A stretch of 18,325 nucleotides of DNA from Desulfurococcaceae archaeon UBA285 (lineage in GTDB: Archaea > Thermoproteota > Thermoprotei_A > Sulfolobales > Desulfurococcaceae): the NCBI GenBank assembly GCA_002495025.1, contig DADP01000041.1, forward strand, positions 1 through 18,325. The letters run 5' to 3'. The number at the start of each line of letters is the position of its first letter. The stretch's first letter is position 1. The notes under the pieces are model-generated. The model was not told the origin of the DNA and searched no databases. It was given only the letters and a program-made list of their open reading frames with translations. Both the position numbers and the translations under genes were made by a program. Positions 7,100 to 13,981 of this stretch are shown one piece after another.

Positions 7100-7219
7100 G
7101 TGAAAGAAGAAAATAATGCTTCAAATAAAGATAACGAGGAAGTAGACGAGGAATTATTAATTATGGAAATGCTTGGTGAAAAGTGTAGTAGGTGTCCACT
7201 GAGAGGTATTTGTGGTTGA
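7100..7219 (+). CDS. Small acidic protein with C-x2-C-x5-C motif (39 residues)
   Basis: Not recognised as a named family. The first two thirds are strongly acidic and polar (residues 3-18 are nearly all E, N, D, K or S), followed by a short hydrophobic patch LLIMEML. The C-terminus is CSRCPLRGICG, with Cys29, Cys32 and Cys38 as the likely ligands for a metal or Fe-S cluster, or as redox thiols. The evidence for a real gene is the ribosome-binding site GAGGTGAT at 7088-7095, a full match to the expected anti-Shine-Dalgarno, spaced 4 bases before GTG 7100. The GTG inside that site (7091) is in frame but would have to lie within its own ribosome-binding site, so 7100 is preferred. It is convergent with the TSUP transporter gene, 15 bp away. 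Three cysteines are too few to fill a four-ligand site in a monomer, so a partner or dimer may be needed. Confidence 0.65.
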   Translation: MKEENNASNKDNEEVDEELLIMEMLGEKCSRCPLRGICG

Positions 7220-7234
7220 ATACTATTTCTAGTT

Positions 7235-8020
7235 CTAGAGTAGTTTAATTATTGATTCAATTATAATTCTAAGTGTTGCAATAATCATTACTCCACCAAT
7301 AATTTTCACTAGTTTTTCTTTTTTCATGCGTAGAGCTATTCTCGGCCCGATCCAACCCCCTATTAGTGCTCCGATACTGAGTGGTATTCCAATACTCCAG
7401 TCGATTAAGCCGTCTATGATGTGTCTAATTACAGATGATATAGATGATGGTATTATACACGCCATTGATAGAGAGACGGCGAGGTGGGGGTCTAAACCAA
7501 GTATGTATATAAAGACTGGTACATTTACTACTCCACCACCAAGACCAGAAATACCTGCTACAAAGCCTGCAAGAGCCCCTGAGAAAGCACCCTGTATATA
7601 CATGGATAAGCCTTGTTTTTGACTGGTTGATCTACCAGTGTTGTTTCTCTGCAATAGCATTCTAAGAGCTGATACAAACAATATTAAACCTATAATTGTA
7701 GACAATATGTTTACTGGTAGAATAGCAACGAGGAAAGCACCGAGATACGCTGTTATAATCATTGGTACAACCACAGCTATGTATAGGTTTAGAGGGAGTT
7801 TAATTTTCTCAATGTATCGATAAGTACTAATAATAGAATTAATGAAAACCATGAATTTAGATGTTGCTACAGCTATCGGCATTGATACTCCTATATAGTA
7901 TAATAGTGGAACACTGAGAAAACCACCACCAAGCCCGCTCATAGACCCCAGTAGCGTGGCAACCACACCTATAAACCAGTAAACTAGTGTAGTTAACACA
8001 CCAACCATATTGTCCACCAT
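7235..8020 (-). CDS. TSUP (TauE/SafE) family membrane transporter
   Basis: Probable anion transporter of the inner (only) membrane; characterised TSUP members move sulfite, sulfonates, thiosulfate or other organic acids. The protein shows two internal halves, each with the family glycine motif: SMSGLGGGFLSVPLL near the N-terminus and GISGLGGGVVNVPVF in the middle. About eight hydrophobic segments are visible, and the length (about 260) is typical. The start is set at ATG 8020, which sits in the context GTGTTTAAAATG shared with two other transporter genes here. ATG 8008, preceded by GGTGG, is nearly as good; a TTG at 8050 would add residues with no family match. It is divergent from the triphosphatase gene and convergent with the small Cys-motif gene. 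Substrate unknown; the Cys-rich neighbour makes a sulfur compound attractive but unproven. Confidence 0.88.
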   Translation of the reverse strand: MVDNMVGVLTTLVYWFIGVVATLLGSMSGLGGGFLSVPLLYYIGVSMPIAVATSKFMVFINSIISTYRYIEKIKLPLNLYIAVVVPMIITAYLGAFLVAILPVNILSTIIGLILFVSALRMLLQRNNTGRSTSQKQGLSMYIQGAFSGALAGFVAGISGLGGGVVNVPVFIYILGLDPHLAVSLSMACIIPSSISSVIRHIIDGLIDWSIGIPLSIGALIGGWIGPRIALRMKKEKLVKIIGGVMIIATLRIIIESIIKLL

Positions 8021-8053
8021 TTTAAACACGTTGACTATACTAGAAATCAATAG

Positions 8054-8066
8054 ATATTGTTAAAAC
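8054..8066 (+). promoter_or_regulatory. Putative TATA element of the triphosphatase gene
   Basis: ATATTGTTAAAAC lies about 20-28 bp before the ATG at 8085, suggesting a leaderless or nearly leaderless transcript. The same 64-bp gap must also hold the divergent TSUP promoter, probably the TTTTATTAG read on the minus strand near 8067-8075. Confidence 0.35.
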
Positions 8067-8084
8067 TAATAAAAGTGGTCTGAA

Positions 8085-8627
8085 ATGGAAAACAAAAATG
8101 GAGAAATCATTGTATGCATTGGATCTCAAAATCCAACTAAAATACGTGGTATAATAGAAGCGTTTTCCAAGTACTATAGAGTAGTAGACATTAGAGCAAA
8201 AAGAGTCGATACTGGTATGCCGCCACAACCAATCGGTCTACATGAAATAATAGAAGGTGCTAGAAAAAGAGCGGTTTTAAGCATGGATGAAAAATGCGAT
8301 TATGGTGTTGGCATAGAAGCAGGTTTTGTATTAATAAACAACGAGCCGTTCGACGTTGAAGCTGCATATATTGTCTCGAAAAACGGAGATTACTCTATAG
8401 GGTTTTCACCATCATTCCCCATACCGAGAAGTATGTATGAAGGAATAGTCAGCGGTGTCTACAGAGAACTAGAAGAAGCAGTTGAAGCATTGTTTAATGT
8501 TAGAGGTATTGGTGATAGAGAAGGGTTTATAGGACTACTCACAAAGAGAGTTTGTGATCGCTGGATACTGAGCTATTATGCTACACTAATGGCACTGGTA
8601 AAATTCATAAATAGAGAACTATACTAA
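8085..8627 (+). CDS. Inosine/xanthosine triphosphatase (NTPase, YjjX/DUF84 family)
   Basis: House-cleaning enzyme expected to hydrolyse non-canonical purine nucleotides (ITP, XTP) in the cytoplasm, keeping deaminated bases out of nucleic acids. Family motifs run in order: GSQNPTKI (13-20) for the nucleotide-binding loop, MPPQP (45-49), GIEAG (76-80), and GIGDREGFIGLLTKR (141-155). Length (180) is normal for the family. The ATG at 8085 is the first start in frame and is close to the predicted transcription start. It is divergent from the TSUP gene and followed after 82 bp by the NhaC gene, which has its own promoter. The family is distinct from the HAM1/RdgB enzymes with similar activity. The reaction is inferred from the family. 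Confidence 0.92.
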   Translation: MENKNGEIIVCIGSQNPTKIRGIIEAFSKYYRVVDIRAKRVDTGMPPQPIGLHEIIEGARKRAVLSMDEKCDYGVGIEAGFVLINNEPFDVEAAYIVSKNGDYSIGFSPSFPIPRSMYEGIVSGVYRELEEAVEALFNVRGIGDREGFIGLLTKRVCDRWILSYYATLMALVKFINRELY

Positions 8628-8666
8628 CTATCCCACAATGGACACACATGGTTATACAACATCAAA

Positions 8667-8677
8667 GTATTTATATC
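8667..8677 (+). promoter_or_regulatory. Putative TATA element of the NhaC gene
   Basis: GTATTTATATC lies about 26 bp before a predicted start near 8700. That leaves a leader of about 10 bases ending in GGGTATAAATC before the ATG at 8710, with the purine run AAGGGG (8696-8701) at its edge. Confidence 0.45.
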
Positions 8678-8709
8678 TTATGCTCTCAATTATACAAGGG
8701 GTATAAATC

Positions 8710-10479
8710 ATGAGCGTCAATAAAACCCGCTATTTGAAAATACTCGTAGTAGCAATAATCCTATTAATTGGACTAGTTGCATATGACACAGAGAGATTCG
8801 GCTATGTAACATTCCCATTACTACCACCTCTAATAGCAATAACACTATCAATGATAACAGGGCAAGTCCTGCCATCTCTATTTCTCGGTGTATGGATTGC
8901 AGCATTAATGTATACTGCATACAACCCAATAGCGGGTTTTATGAAGACTTTTGAATGGATTGTAGGAAACATTACTGATTCATGGAATGCTACAATACTA
9001 CTATTCGACTTTGTTATAGGAGCATTCGTGGGAGTATTATACGTCTCAGGTGCAATGCACAGTATAGCAGAAGTATTAATTAGAAAAGTAAAGTCTTCTA
9101 GAGGAGCCTCTCTAATAGCATCTATTCTTGGAGTACTTGTTTTCTTCGACGACTACTCTAACACAGTAATAGTTGGAAACACCATGAGAACCCTCACAGA
9201 CAAGCTCAGAGTTAGTAGAGAACTACTCAGCTATATTGTAGACTCAACGGCCGCACCAGTTGCTGGTATAATGTTTGTCTCTACATGGATTGGAATGGAG
9301 GTTAGTACTATTAATGATGCACTTGAAACAATACAGGATAAAGTAGGAGAAGGAGTTATAAGTATAGCACCAGATGTAAGCGCCTATGGATTGTGGCTTA
9401 GAGGACTACCATACCACTTCTACTCATTCCTAGCACTACTACTAGTATTCCTCGTGGTTATAACAAGGAGGCATTTTGGTCCAATGCTAGAAGCAGAACT
9501 CCGAGCCGTGAAAACCGGGAAGGTCTTGAGAGATGGAGCAGTTCCACTAATGCCAACAGAGACCATTATTGGAGAGCCTAAAACAGAAAAGAGGGCTCCA
9601 TGGTGGCTATTTGTAATCTCCGTCTTTGCATTAATAACTGTAACTCTCATTGGATTATGGTATACAGGTGGACAAGCACTAGTAGAAGAGGGAGTTATTT
9701 CCGAGTGGTATCAGGCGAGTTTACTAGATGCTATATCTAATGCAGACCCCTCGACACCTCTACTATGGGGTAGTTTTACAGCTTATCTCGTTGCATTAAT
9801 CGGCGCGCTGGGTACCAAGGCCCTCCGCTTTAAAGAAGCAATGGACGCTACTATAAAGGGCTTTTACTTAATGACTCTTGCAAATGCAATTCTACTCTTA
9901 GCGTGGAGTATTAAAACAGCTGTTAGTGAAGTTGGAACTGCAGACTATATAATAGCGAGAACTGTTACAATGATACCAGTCTACTGGATTCCACTAGTAG
10001 TCTTCTTGGTTTCAATGTTTATAGCTTATACAACGGGGACGAGTTGGGGAACGTTTGGAATAATGATGCCCCTAGCTGTACCCCTTGCGTGGATTGCTGC
10101 ACTAGTTCAAACCGGCAGTGTTGAACTTGCATATATAGTAACAGCTGCTAGTATTGGAGCTGTTTTTGGTGGTGGTATATATGGCGACCACGTTTCACCA
10201 ATAAGTGATACAACTATTATGTCATCAATGTTTAGTGGATGTGACCACATAGACCACGTTAAAACACAAATACCATATGGTACACTAGCAGCACTTGTCT
10301 CATTAATACTATATATTATACTAGCAATTTGGTTATCAATAGCACCAAATCCATATGCTGGAGTAATACTAGTATTTATAGGTGTAGTTGTCTTAATAGT
10401 ACTACATAGACTTCTAAACAAGTGGTATGCAAAGAAGAAGGGATTACCAGAAGTAGTTGAAGACTATAGAATAGAATAA
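8710..10479 (+). CDS. Na+/H+ antiporter, NhaC family
   Basis: Membrane antiporter expected to expel Na+ in exchange for H+, contributing to pH and sodium homeostasis. It has 589 residues with about a dozen hydrophobic segments. Diagnostic stretches are FFDDYSNTVIVGN (145-157), TGTSWGTFGIMMP (442-454) and GGGIYGDHVSPISDTT (487-502), which hold the buried acidic and polar residues of the NhaC/IT-superfamily core, followed by SGCDHIDHVKTQIPYG. The loop around residues 225-300 is a polar insert rich in charged residues. Some NhaC relatives exchange malate/lactate for Na+, so the exact substrate is not certain. The start ATG is preceded by AAGGGG and lies a few bases from the predicted transcription start. 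A sodium:solute symporter is encoded convergently 85 bp downstream, so the two could form a Na+ export/import pair. Confidence 0.93.
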   Translation: MSVNKTRYLKILVVAIILLIGLVAYDTERFGYVTFPLLPPLIAITLSMITGQVLPSLFLGVWIAALMYTAYNPIAGFMKTFEWIVGNITDSWNATILLFDFVIGAFVGVLYVSGAMHSIAEVLIRKVKSSRGASLIASILGVLVFFDDYSNTVIVGNTMRTLTDKLRVSRELLSYIVDSTAAPVAGIMFVSTWIGMEVSTINDALETIQDKVGEGVISIAPDVSAYGLWLRGLPYHFYSFLALLLVFLVVITRRHFGPMLEAELRAVKTGKVLRDGAVPLMPTETIIGEPKTEKRAPWWLFVISVFALITVTLIGLWYTGGQALVEEGVISEWYQASLLDAISNADPSTPLLWGSFTAYLVALIGALGTKALRFKEAMDATIKGFYLMTLANAILLLAWSIKTAVSEVGTADYIIARTVTMIPVYWIPLVVFLVSMFIAYTTGTSWGTFGIMMPLAVPLAWIAALVQTGSVELAYIVTAASIGAVFGGGIYGDHVSPISDTTIMSSMFSGCDHIDHVKTQIPYGTLAALVSLILYIILAIWLSIAPNPYAGVILVFIGVVVLIVLHRLLNKWYAKKKGLPEVVEDYRIE

Positions 10480-10483
10480 GTTA

Positions 10484-10504
10484 TTTTTATTATTCAATCT
10501 TTTT
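10484..10504 (+). terminator. T-rich terminator of the NhaC gene
   Basis: Two T5 tracts (10484-10488 and 10500-10504) follow closely after the TAA stop, without an evident hairpin. This is the usual archaeal intrinsic terminator form. Confidence 0.5.
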
Positions 10505-10550
10505 AACTACTTATTTCCTCGGCGTTTACGTATTCTACGTGGTTTTAATT

Positions 10551-10564
10551 AAAAAATTATTGTT
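10551..10564 (-). terminator. T-rich terminator of the symporter operon
   Basis: Read on the minus strand, the sequence just past the symporter stop contains a TTTT run and then ATTTTTTAATT (T6 at 10556-10551). It is separate from the T tracts serving the convergent NhaC gene. Confidence 0.45.
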
Positions 10565-11995
10565 TTAACTCGGAGCTAGCTTTTTTCCAATTAATACTCC
10601 AGCGAGCAATACAATTGTTGAAGATAGTAAAACTACTAGTGAAATAGGTAGGTCGAATACTCGTTCTATAAATGCTCTCCTCGGGCCGAGTGTATAGGCA
10701 TAGTATGTAGCAATTGATACTCCAATAATTATAGCTATTAATGCAGAGGTTTTTGCATACTTGTTTCTAACGTTAATATATAGTCCCGTTATTGTCACAG
10801 GGGCTAGTGGTAGGAGTATAACGCTTGTCAGTACTGATAAGTCAACTATAAATCCAATGTTTGCTCTAGCTATAAGGGCCGCTACTACTACTAGTATAGC
10901 GTCTATTATTCTCGCTAGTGTTAAACCATTGTGTTTATTGGTAGAAACTAGTAGACTACCCGATATTGCTAACACAATACTGTTCGCGGTTGAAATAGCA
11001 GCCGCGATCACGGATATAGCTATTAGTGAACCTAGTAGTGGATGTATTCTACTAAGTAGCCATGGTGTTACAGAGTCTCTTGGAAGATCACTCGGTATAA
11101 ACCCCATTAATGCAAGTCCTCTAACAACTAAACCCACTACTACAACTATCAATGTATAGAGAAAACCATAGATAAAGAAGTAGAATACTCCCCTCCTATA
11201 TGCTTTTTCATCTCTAGGCATATAGAGTCTAACAACAACTTGTGGGTTTGTCACTGCGAAGAAAACCCATGGTATAGTATAAGCTAGAAATACTGGTAGA
11301 GACCAGAAACTCGTTAATCCAAGATACCCGTTTTCACCCAGTACTATGAAGACATCATTTAGTGATACACCAGTAGAAGGGGTAAATACTAGTAGAACCC
11401 ATGCGAAGTAGGCGAGTCCACTGATAAGCATTATTAAACCCTGATATAAATCGGTTAAAGCTACACTCCACAATCCAGCTATTGCAATCCATAGATATAC
11501 CAGTATAGAAGATATTATTAGAGCCCAGTCTTCACTTAAACCACCATAATTAAACATTGCTTTTAACCCTTGGATTTGAGCGGCGAGATATGGAAGCATT
11601 GCAAACAAGTATATTGTAGAGACCAGTATACTGAGACTTCTACTACCATATAGATCACCGAGCATTTGCGAGGGAGCTATCCAATTATACTCCTTGGATT
11701 TTCTCCATACTTCATACCCTACAGTTGATAATAGAAAGACTGTTGCAGCTAGATATAGTAGTTCAAAGCCTAATGCTCCAACACCAGTAGCATATGTTAA
11801 TCCAACAAGACCAATCATCATAAATGCACTATAAGTAGTAGCTGCATAAGTACCAGCTGTTAACAATGAACCCAGTCTACCACCACCCACATAGTAGTCG
11901 CGGAGGTTCTTCTGGAAAAACCTCTTTGAAATAACTGCTATTATAGTTCCTCCAAGTATATATAGAGCTAGGACGACGAGGAACTCTATTTTCAC
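10565..11995 (-). CDS. Sodium:solute symporter (SSS family)
   Basis: Na+-driven importer of a small solute, of 476 residues and about 13 hydrophobic segments. Family features in order: YYVGGGRLG (35-42 region), the SSS signature GLWSVALTDLYQGLIML (174-190), NPQVVVRLYMPRD (250-262), and AAAISTANSIVLAISGSLLV (331-350), where Ser335/Thr336 correspond to the Na2 site. The start is GTG 11995, which overlaps the stop of the preceding small gene as GTGA; the ribosome-binding site GAGGTGA lies six bases before it, within the end of the small gene. This tight coupling suggests a two-protein transporter. The substrate cannot be told from the sequence; the family includes proline, pantothenate, sugar and monocarboxylate carriers. 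Probable control by the divergent regulator and the dyad at 12176-12193. Confidence 0.92.
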   Translation of the reverse strand: MKIEFLVVLALYILGGTIIAVISKRFFQKNLRDYYVGGGRLGSLLTAGTYAATTYSAFMMIGLVGLTYATGVGALGFELLYLAATVFLLSTVGYEVWRKSKEYNWIAPSQMLGDLYGSRSLSILVSTIYLFAMLPYLAAQIQGLKAMFNYGGLSEDWALIISSILVYLWIAIAGLWSVALTDLYQGLIMLISGLAYFAWVLLVFTPSTGVSLNDVFIVLGENGYLGLTSFWSLPVFLAYTIPWVFFAVTNPQVVVRLYMPRDEKAYRRGVFYFFIYGFLYTLIVVVVGLVVRGLALMGFIPSDLPRDSVTPWLLSRIHPLLGSLIAISVIAAAISTANSIVLAISGSLLVSTNKHNGLTLARIIDAILVVVAALIARANIGFIVDLSVLTSVILLPLAPVTITGLYINVRNKYAKTSALIAIIIGVSIATYYAYTLGPRRAFIERVFDLPISLVVLLSSTIVLLAGVLIGKKLAPS

Positions 11996-12168
11996 TTCTT
12001 CTCACCTCTTCTAGCCAGGTATAGAATAGCAGTAAAACCAGATAGTAGAGTGGTTAGAATCCAATATGTAAACAACTCTAATCCACGTGTTTTAGCTAGT
12101 AGTGTATATGGTACTATGTACATAGAAGCCAGTATGCATAGTTGTATAAGCGTATATGTTTTCTTCAT
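11992..12168 (-). CDS. Small two-helix membrane protein, putative SSS partner (DUF3311/YhdT-like)
   Basis: Protein of 58 residues with two hydrophobic segments (LIQLCILASMYIVPYTLLA and FTYWILTTLLSGFTAILYLA) and a basic tail. Small two-helix proteins of the DUF3311 or DUF997/YhdT type are commonly encoded directly before SSS symporters and are regarded as partner subunits. The FTYW followed by a long helix is reminiscent of DUF3311, but I cannot confirm the family. Start: ATG 12168, preceded by GGTG seven bases upstream. The in-frame GTG at 12177 overlaps the dyad and would add three residues. The TGA stop overlaps the symporter start as GTGA, so the two are translationally coupled. Confidence 0.75.
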   Translation of the reverse strand: MKKTYTLIQLCILASMYIVPYTLLAKTRGLELFTYWILTTLLSGFTAILYLARRGEKK

Positions 12169-12175
12169 TTTGAAC

Positions 12176-12193
12176 ACCGAACACTTGTTCGGT
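12176..12193. promoter_or_regulatory. Perfect 18-bp dyad, candidate operator of the symporter operon
   Basis: ACCGAACA-CT-TGTTCGGT, with 8-bp perfect arms around two bases. It is unusually GC-rich for this intergenic region, which argues for a protein-binding site. It sits at or just past the predicted transcription start of the minus-strand symporter operon and 50 bp before the divergent regulator gene. Symmetry is observed; binding by that regulator is inferred. Confidence 0.6.
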
Positions 12194-12200
12194 AATCCAT

Positions 12201-12212
12201 TAATGTTTAATA
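12201..12212 (-). promoter_or_regulatory. Putative TATA element of the symporter operon
   Basis: On the minus strand TATTAAACATTA lies about 26 bp before position 12181, so the predicted start is inside the dyad, with a leader of about 13 bases. Confidence 0.4.
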
Positions 12213-12220
12213 ATCCATAA

Positions 12221-12231
12221 CTTTAAAAATA
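12221..12231 (+). promoter_or_regulatory. Putative TATA element of the regulator gene
   Basis: CTTTAAAAATA lies about 22-26 bp before the ATG at 12248, predicting a leaderless message beginning at or next to that ATG. This is the main reason for preferring ATG 12248 over GTG 12239. Confidence 0.45.
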
Positions 12232-12247
12232 TTTCTCAGTGAGCTGG

Positions 12248-13258
12248 ATGAAGAGTAAACTAAGAGAAAAAATTCTCGAGCTACTTAGTTTACATCAGGG
12301 CTCGTATATTCCACAGTCTTACATACATAGAGCATTAGGTGTATCTAAGAGTAGAGTATCCGAGATCCTCTCCGAGCTTGAAAAAGAGGGGTTGATAAAT
12401 AGAGTTGTTATTGGTAGAAACAAGCTGATTTACATACTTCCCGGTGTTGTAGAGAAGAATATAGACTTCAATGAAAAAATATTGAGGCTAGGCGTAGTAT
12501 ACTCTAGTGAATACTTGTTTCTACAAAGCCTCGTTAAAAAACTAGAGAGAAAGGGCTTTAGAATAGAAATCACTCCATTTAGAGATGGATTAAAACTTAC
12601 AAGAGCTCTTGGAGAGGGACGAGTAGATATTGCATTGTCGCCCCTACCAAGCCAGTTGTACCTATACCCTGCATATAGAAACTACACTATTATACTAGCC
12701 GGGTTGAAGGGAGGATTTAGAGTACTATCTCTCGGCGGTGAAGGCCCCGTGTACTCGAGTATGATTACAACAATGGATTATATGAGACACTTATTGATTA
12801 CAGAGGGATTAATTCCAGCTAGTAAAACAGTCTACTACGACGACCCAAATACATTGTTAAAGAAGAATAGAAGAGGCTACATAGTTACATGGCACCCAGT
12901 ATACCTAGAACTAGAATCCAAGGGGTTTAAACCCATTATTACACCAAGCGATATCGACATACACTTCTGTTGCACTCTAGCTATTTCAAAGAAACTAGAT
13001 GAGAGAACAAGACACACTATTGCATCAATCTATCTTAGTTCACTAGAAGAATACAGGAGAAACCCCGAGAAAGGCCTCGAATACTATTCACTAGTAACTG
13101 GTATACACTCTAGTATTTTGAAGTCAGCTATTGAAGAATATAGTGTTGCTGAAGACCTAGATTTAAAAACAGTAGATGAAATAACGAGAAATTTTGCTCC
13201 ATTAATTCCATACAAAGAAGTATATAGGGAGGGGGTGGTAGAAAGAGAAAAAATCTAG
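12248..13258 (+). CDS. Transcriptional regulator: winged-helix domain fused to a PBP2/NMT1-like ligand-binding domain
   Basis: Likely a ligand-responsive DNA-binding protein of 336 residues. The first 65 residues form a MarR/Lrp-like winged helix-turn-helix; the recognition region is ALGVSKSRVSEILSELEKEG and the wing is VVIGRNKLIYILP. From about residue 79 the protein resembles a type 2 periplasmic-binding fold: LRLGVVYSSEYLFLQSLVKK, then the switch-like GRVDIALSPLPSQ, as in NMT1/THI5 or SsuA-like domains. It has no signal peptide or membrane segment, so the domain would sense a cytoplasmic ligand. The layout parallels bacterial LysR proteins but with an unrelated HTH type. Start: ATG 12248, near the expected transcription start; GTG 12239 adds three residues. 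It is divergent from the symporter operon with a perfect dyad between, so regulation of that operon by its substrate is likely. Its stop overlaps the convergent gene by 4 bp. Confidence 0.75.
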   Translation: MKSKLREKILELLSLHQGSYIPQSYIHRALGVSKSRVSEILSELEKEGLINRVVIGRNKLIYILPGVVEKNIDFNEKILRLGVVYSSEYLFLQSLVKKLERKGFRIEITPFRDGLKLTRALGEGRVDIALSPLPSQLYLYPAYRNYTIILAGLKGGFRVLSLGGEGPVYSSMITTMDYMRHLLITEGLIPASKTVYYDDPNTLLKKNRRGYIVTWHPVYLELESKGFKPIITPSDIDIHFCCTLAISKKLDERTRHTIASIYLSSLEEYRRNPEKGLEYYSLVTGIHSSILKSAIEEYSVAEDLDLKTVDEITRNFAPLIPYKEVYREGVVEREKI

Positions 13259-13971
13259 CCCCGTAGAGTTCTAATTATTTCTTCAACATTATCAGTAATA
13301 ATTCCATCTACACTACTACTCCACTCTTTAGCGTCGCGTGGATCGTTTACAGTCCACAAGAATATCTTTAAACCAGCGTTTCTAGCTTGTTTCAAATACA
13401 TCCCAGCGAAGAATCTAAACATTTTTAGTCCTTCAATGGGTGGATTGAGAGAGTATAGTTTTAACTCTTCGCGTCTACTCCAACCCCACTGTGCCTTCTC
13501 CATGCTGTCAATATTTAATCCTATTTTCAACTCGCTGGATAATCCACGTGCTTTAACCAATACTTCTGGTATAAAGCTTATGAGTACTGTGGATTCTAGC
13601 CTATTATACTTCTTAATTAATTCAACAACGCTTTCAACCGCATCCAAGTCTTTGACTTCAACTAGTACTAGTTTATCTCTTGGTAGAGCTGTAAATACTT
13701 CTTCAAGTGTTGGTATTACCTGGCCCATTCCAAGAAATACTCTTCTAAGCTCTGTAAGACTAGTCTTTTTGACGAGTAGGTCTACACCTGAAACCCTCTT
13801 TGTTGATTCATCATGTATAACTACTGGTATGCCGTCACTACTCAACCAGGCATCTAATTCTACACCATCTGCTCCATGATACAGTGCTGCGAGAAGAGAT
13901 AGAATTGTGTTTTCAGGGTATTTAGCTGAATAGCCTCGGTGTCCAATTATTAGTGGTTGACTAGTAGTCAA
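13255..13971 (-). CDS. Glycerophosphodiester phosphodiesterase (GDPD/UgpQ-like)
   Basis: Hydrolyses glycerophosphodiesters to glycerol phosphate and an alcohol. TIM-barrel protein of 238 residues with the complete active-site set: His11-Arg12 (GHRG), Glu20-Asn21, Glu38 and Asp40 (VELDAW), His53-Asp54, Glu105 in VEVKD, Trp206 in WTVND, and DGIITDN (222-228). No signal peptide is visible, so it is probably cytoplasmic. The start must be TTG 13971: no other early start exists in frame, and AAGGGTGG lies four to five bases before it. It begins 10 bases after the MFS gene, with its ribosome-binding site in the gap, so it is last in an operon with that transporter and the hydrolase. The stop codon shares the CTAG with the stop of the convergent regulator. 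Confidence 0.92.
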   Translation of the reverse strand: MTTSQPLIIGHRGYSAKYPENTILSLLAALYHGADGVELDAWLSSDGIPVVIHDESTKRVSGVDLLVKKTSLTELRRVFLGMGQVIPTLEEVFTALPRDKLVLVEVKDLDAVESVVELIKKYNRLESTVLISFIPEVLVKARGLSSELKIGLNIDSMEKAQWGWSRREELKLYSLNPPIEGLKMFRFFAGMYLKQARNAGLKIFLWTVNDPRDAKEWSSSVDGIITDNVEEIIRTLRG

Positions 13972-13981
13972 AATTCCACCC

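Noticed and set aside
8040..8228. 62-codon minus-strand ORF
   Set aside because: Overlaps the N-terminal motifs of the triphosphatase and shows no recognisable domain.
8690..8706. TTATAC-AAGGG-GTATAA hairpin around the NhaC ribosome-binding site
   Set aside because: A six-pair AT-rich stem would not hold at high temperature, and the predicted transcription start falls within it, so the transcript probably lacks one arm.
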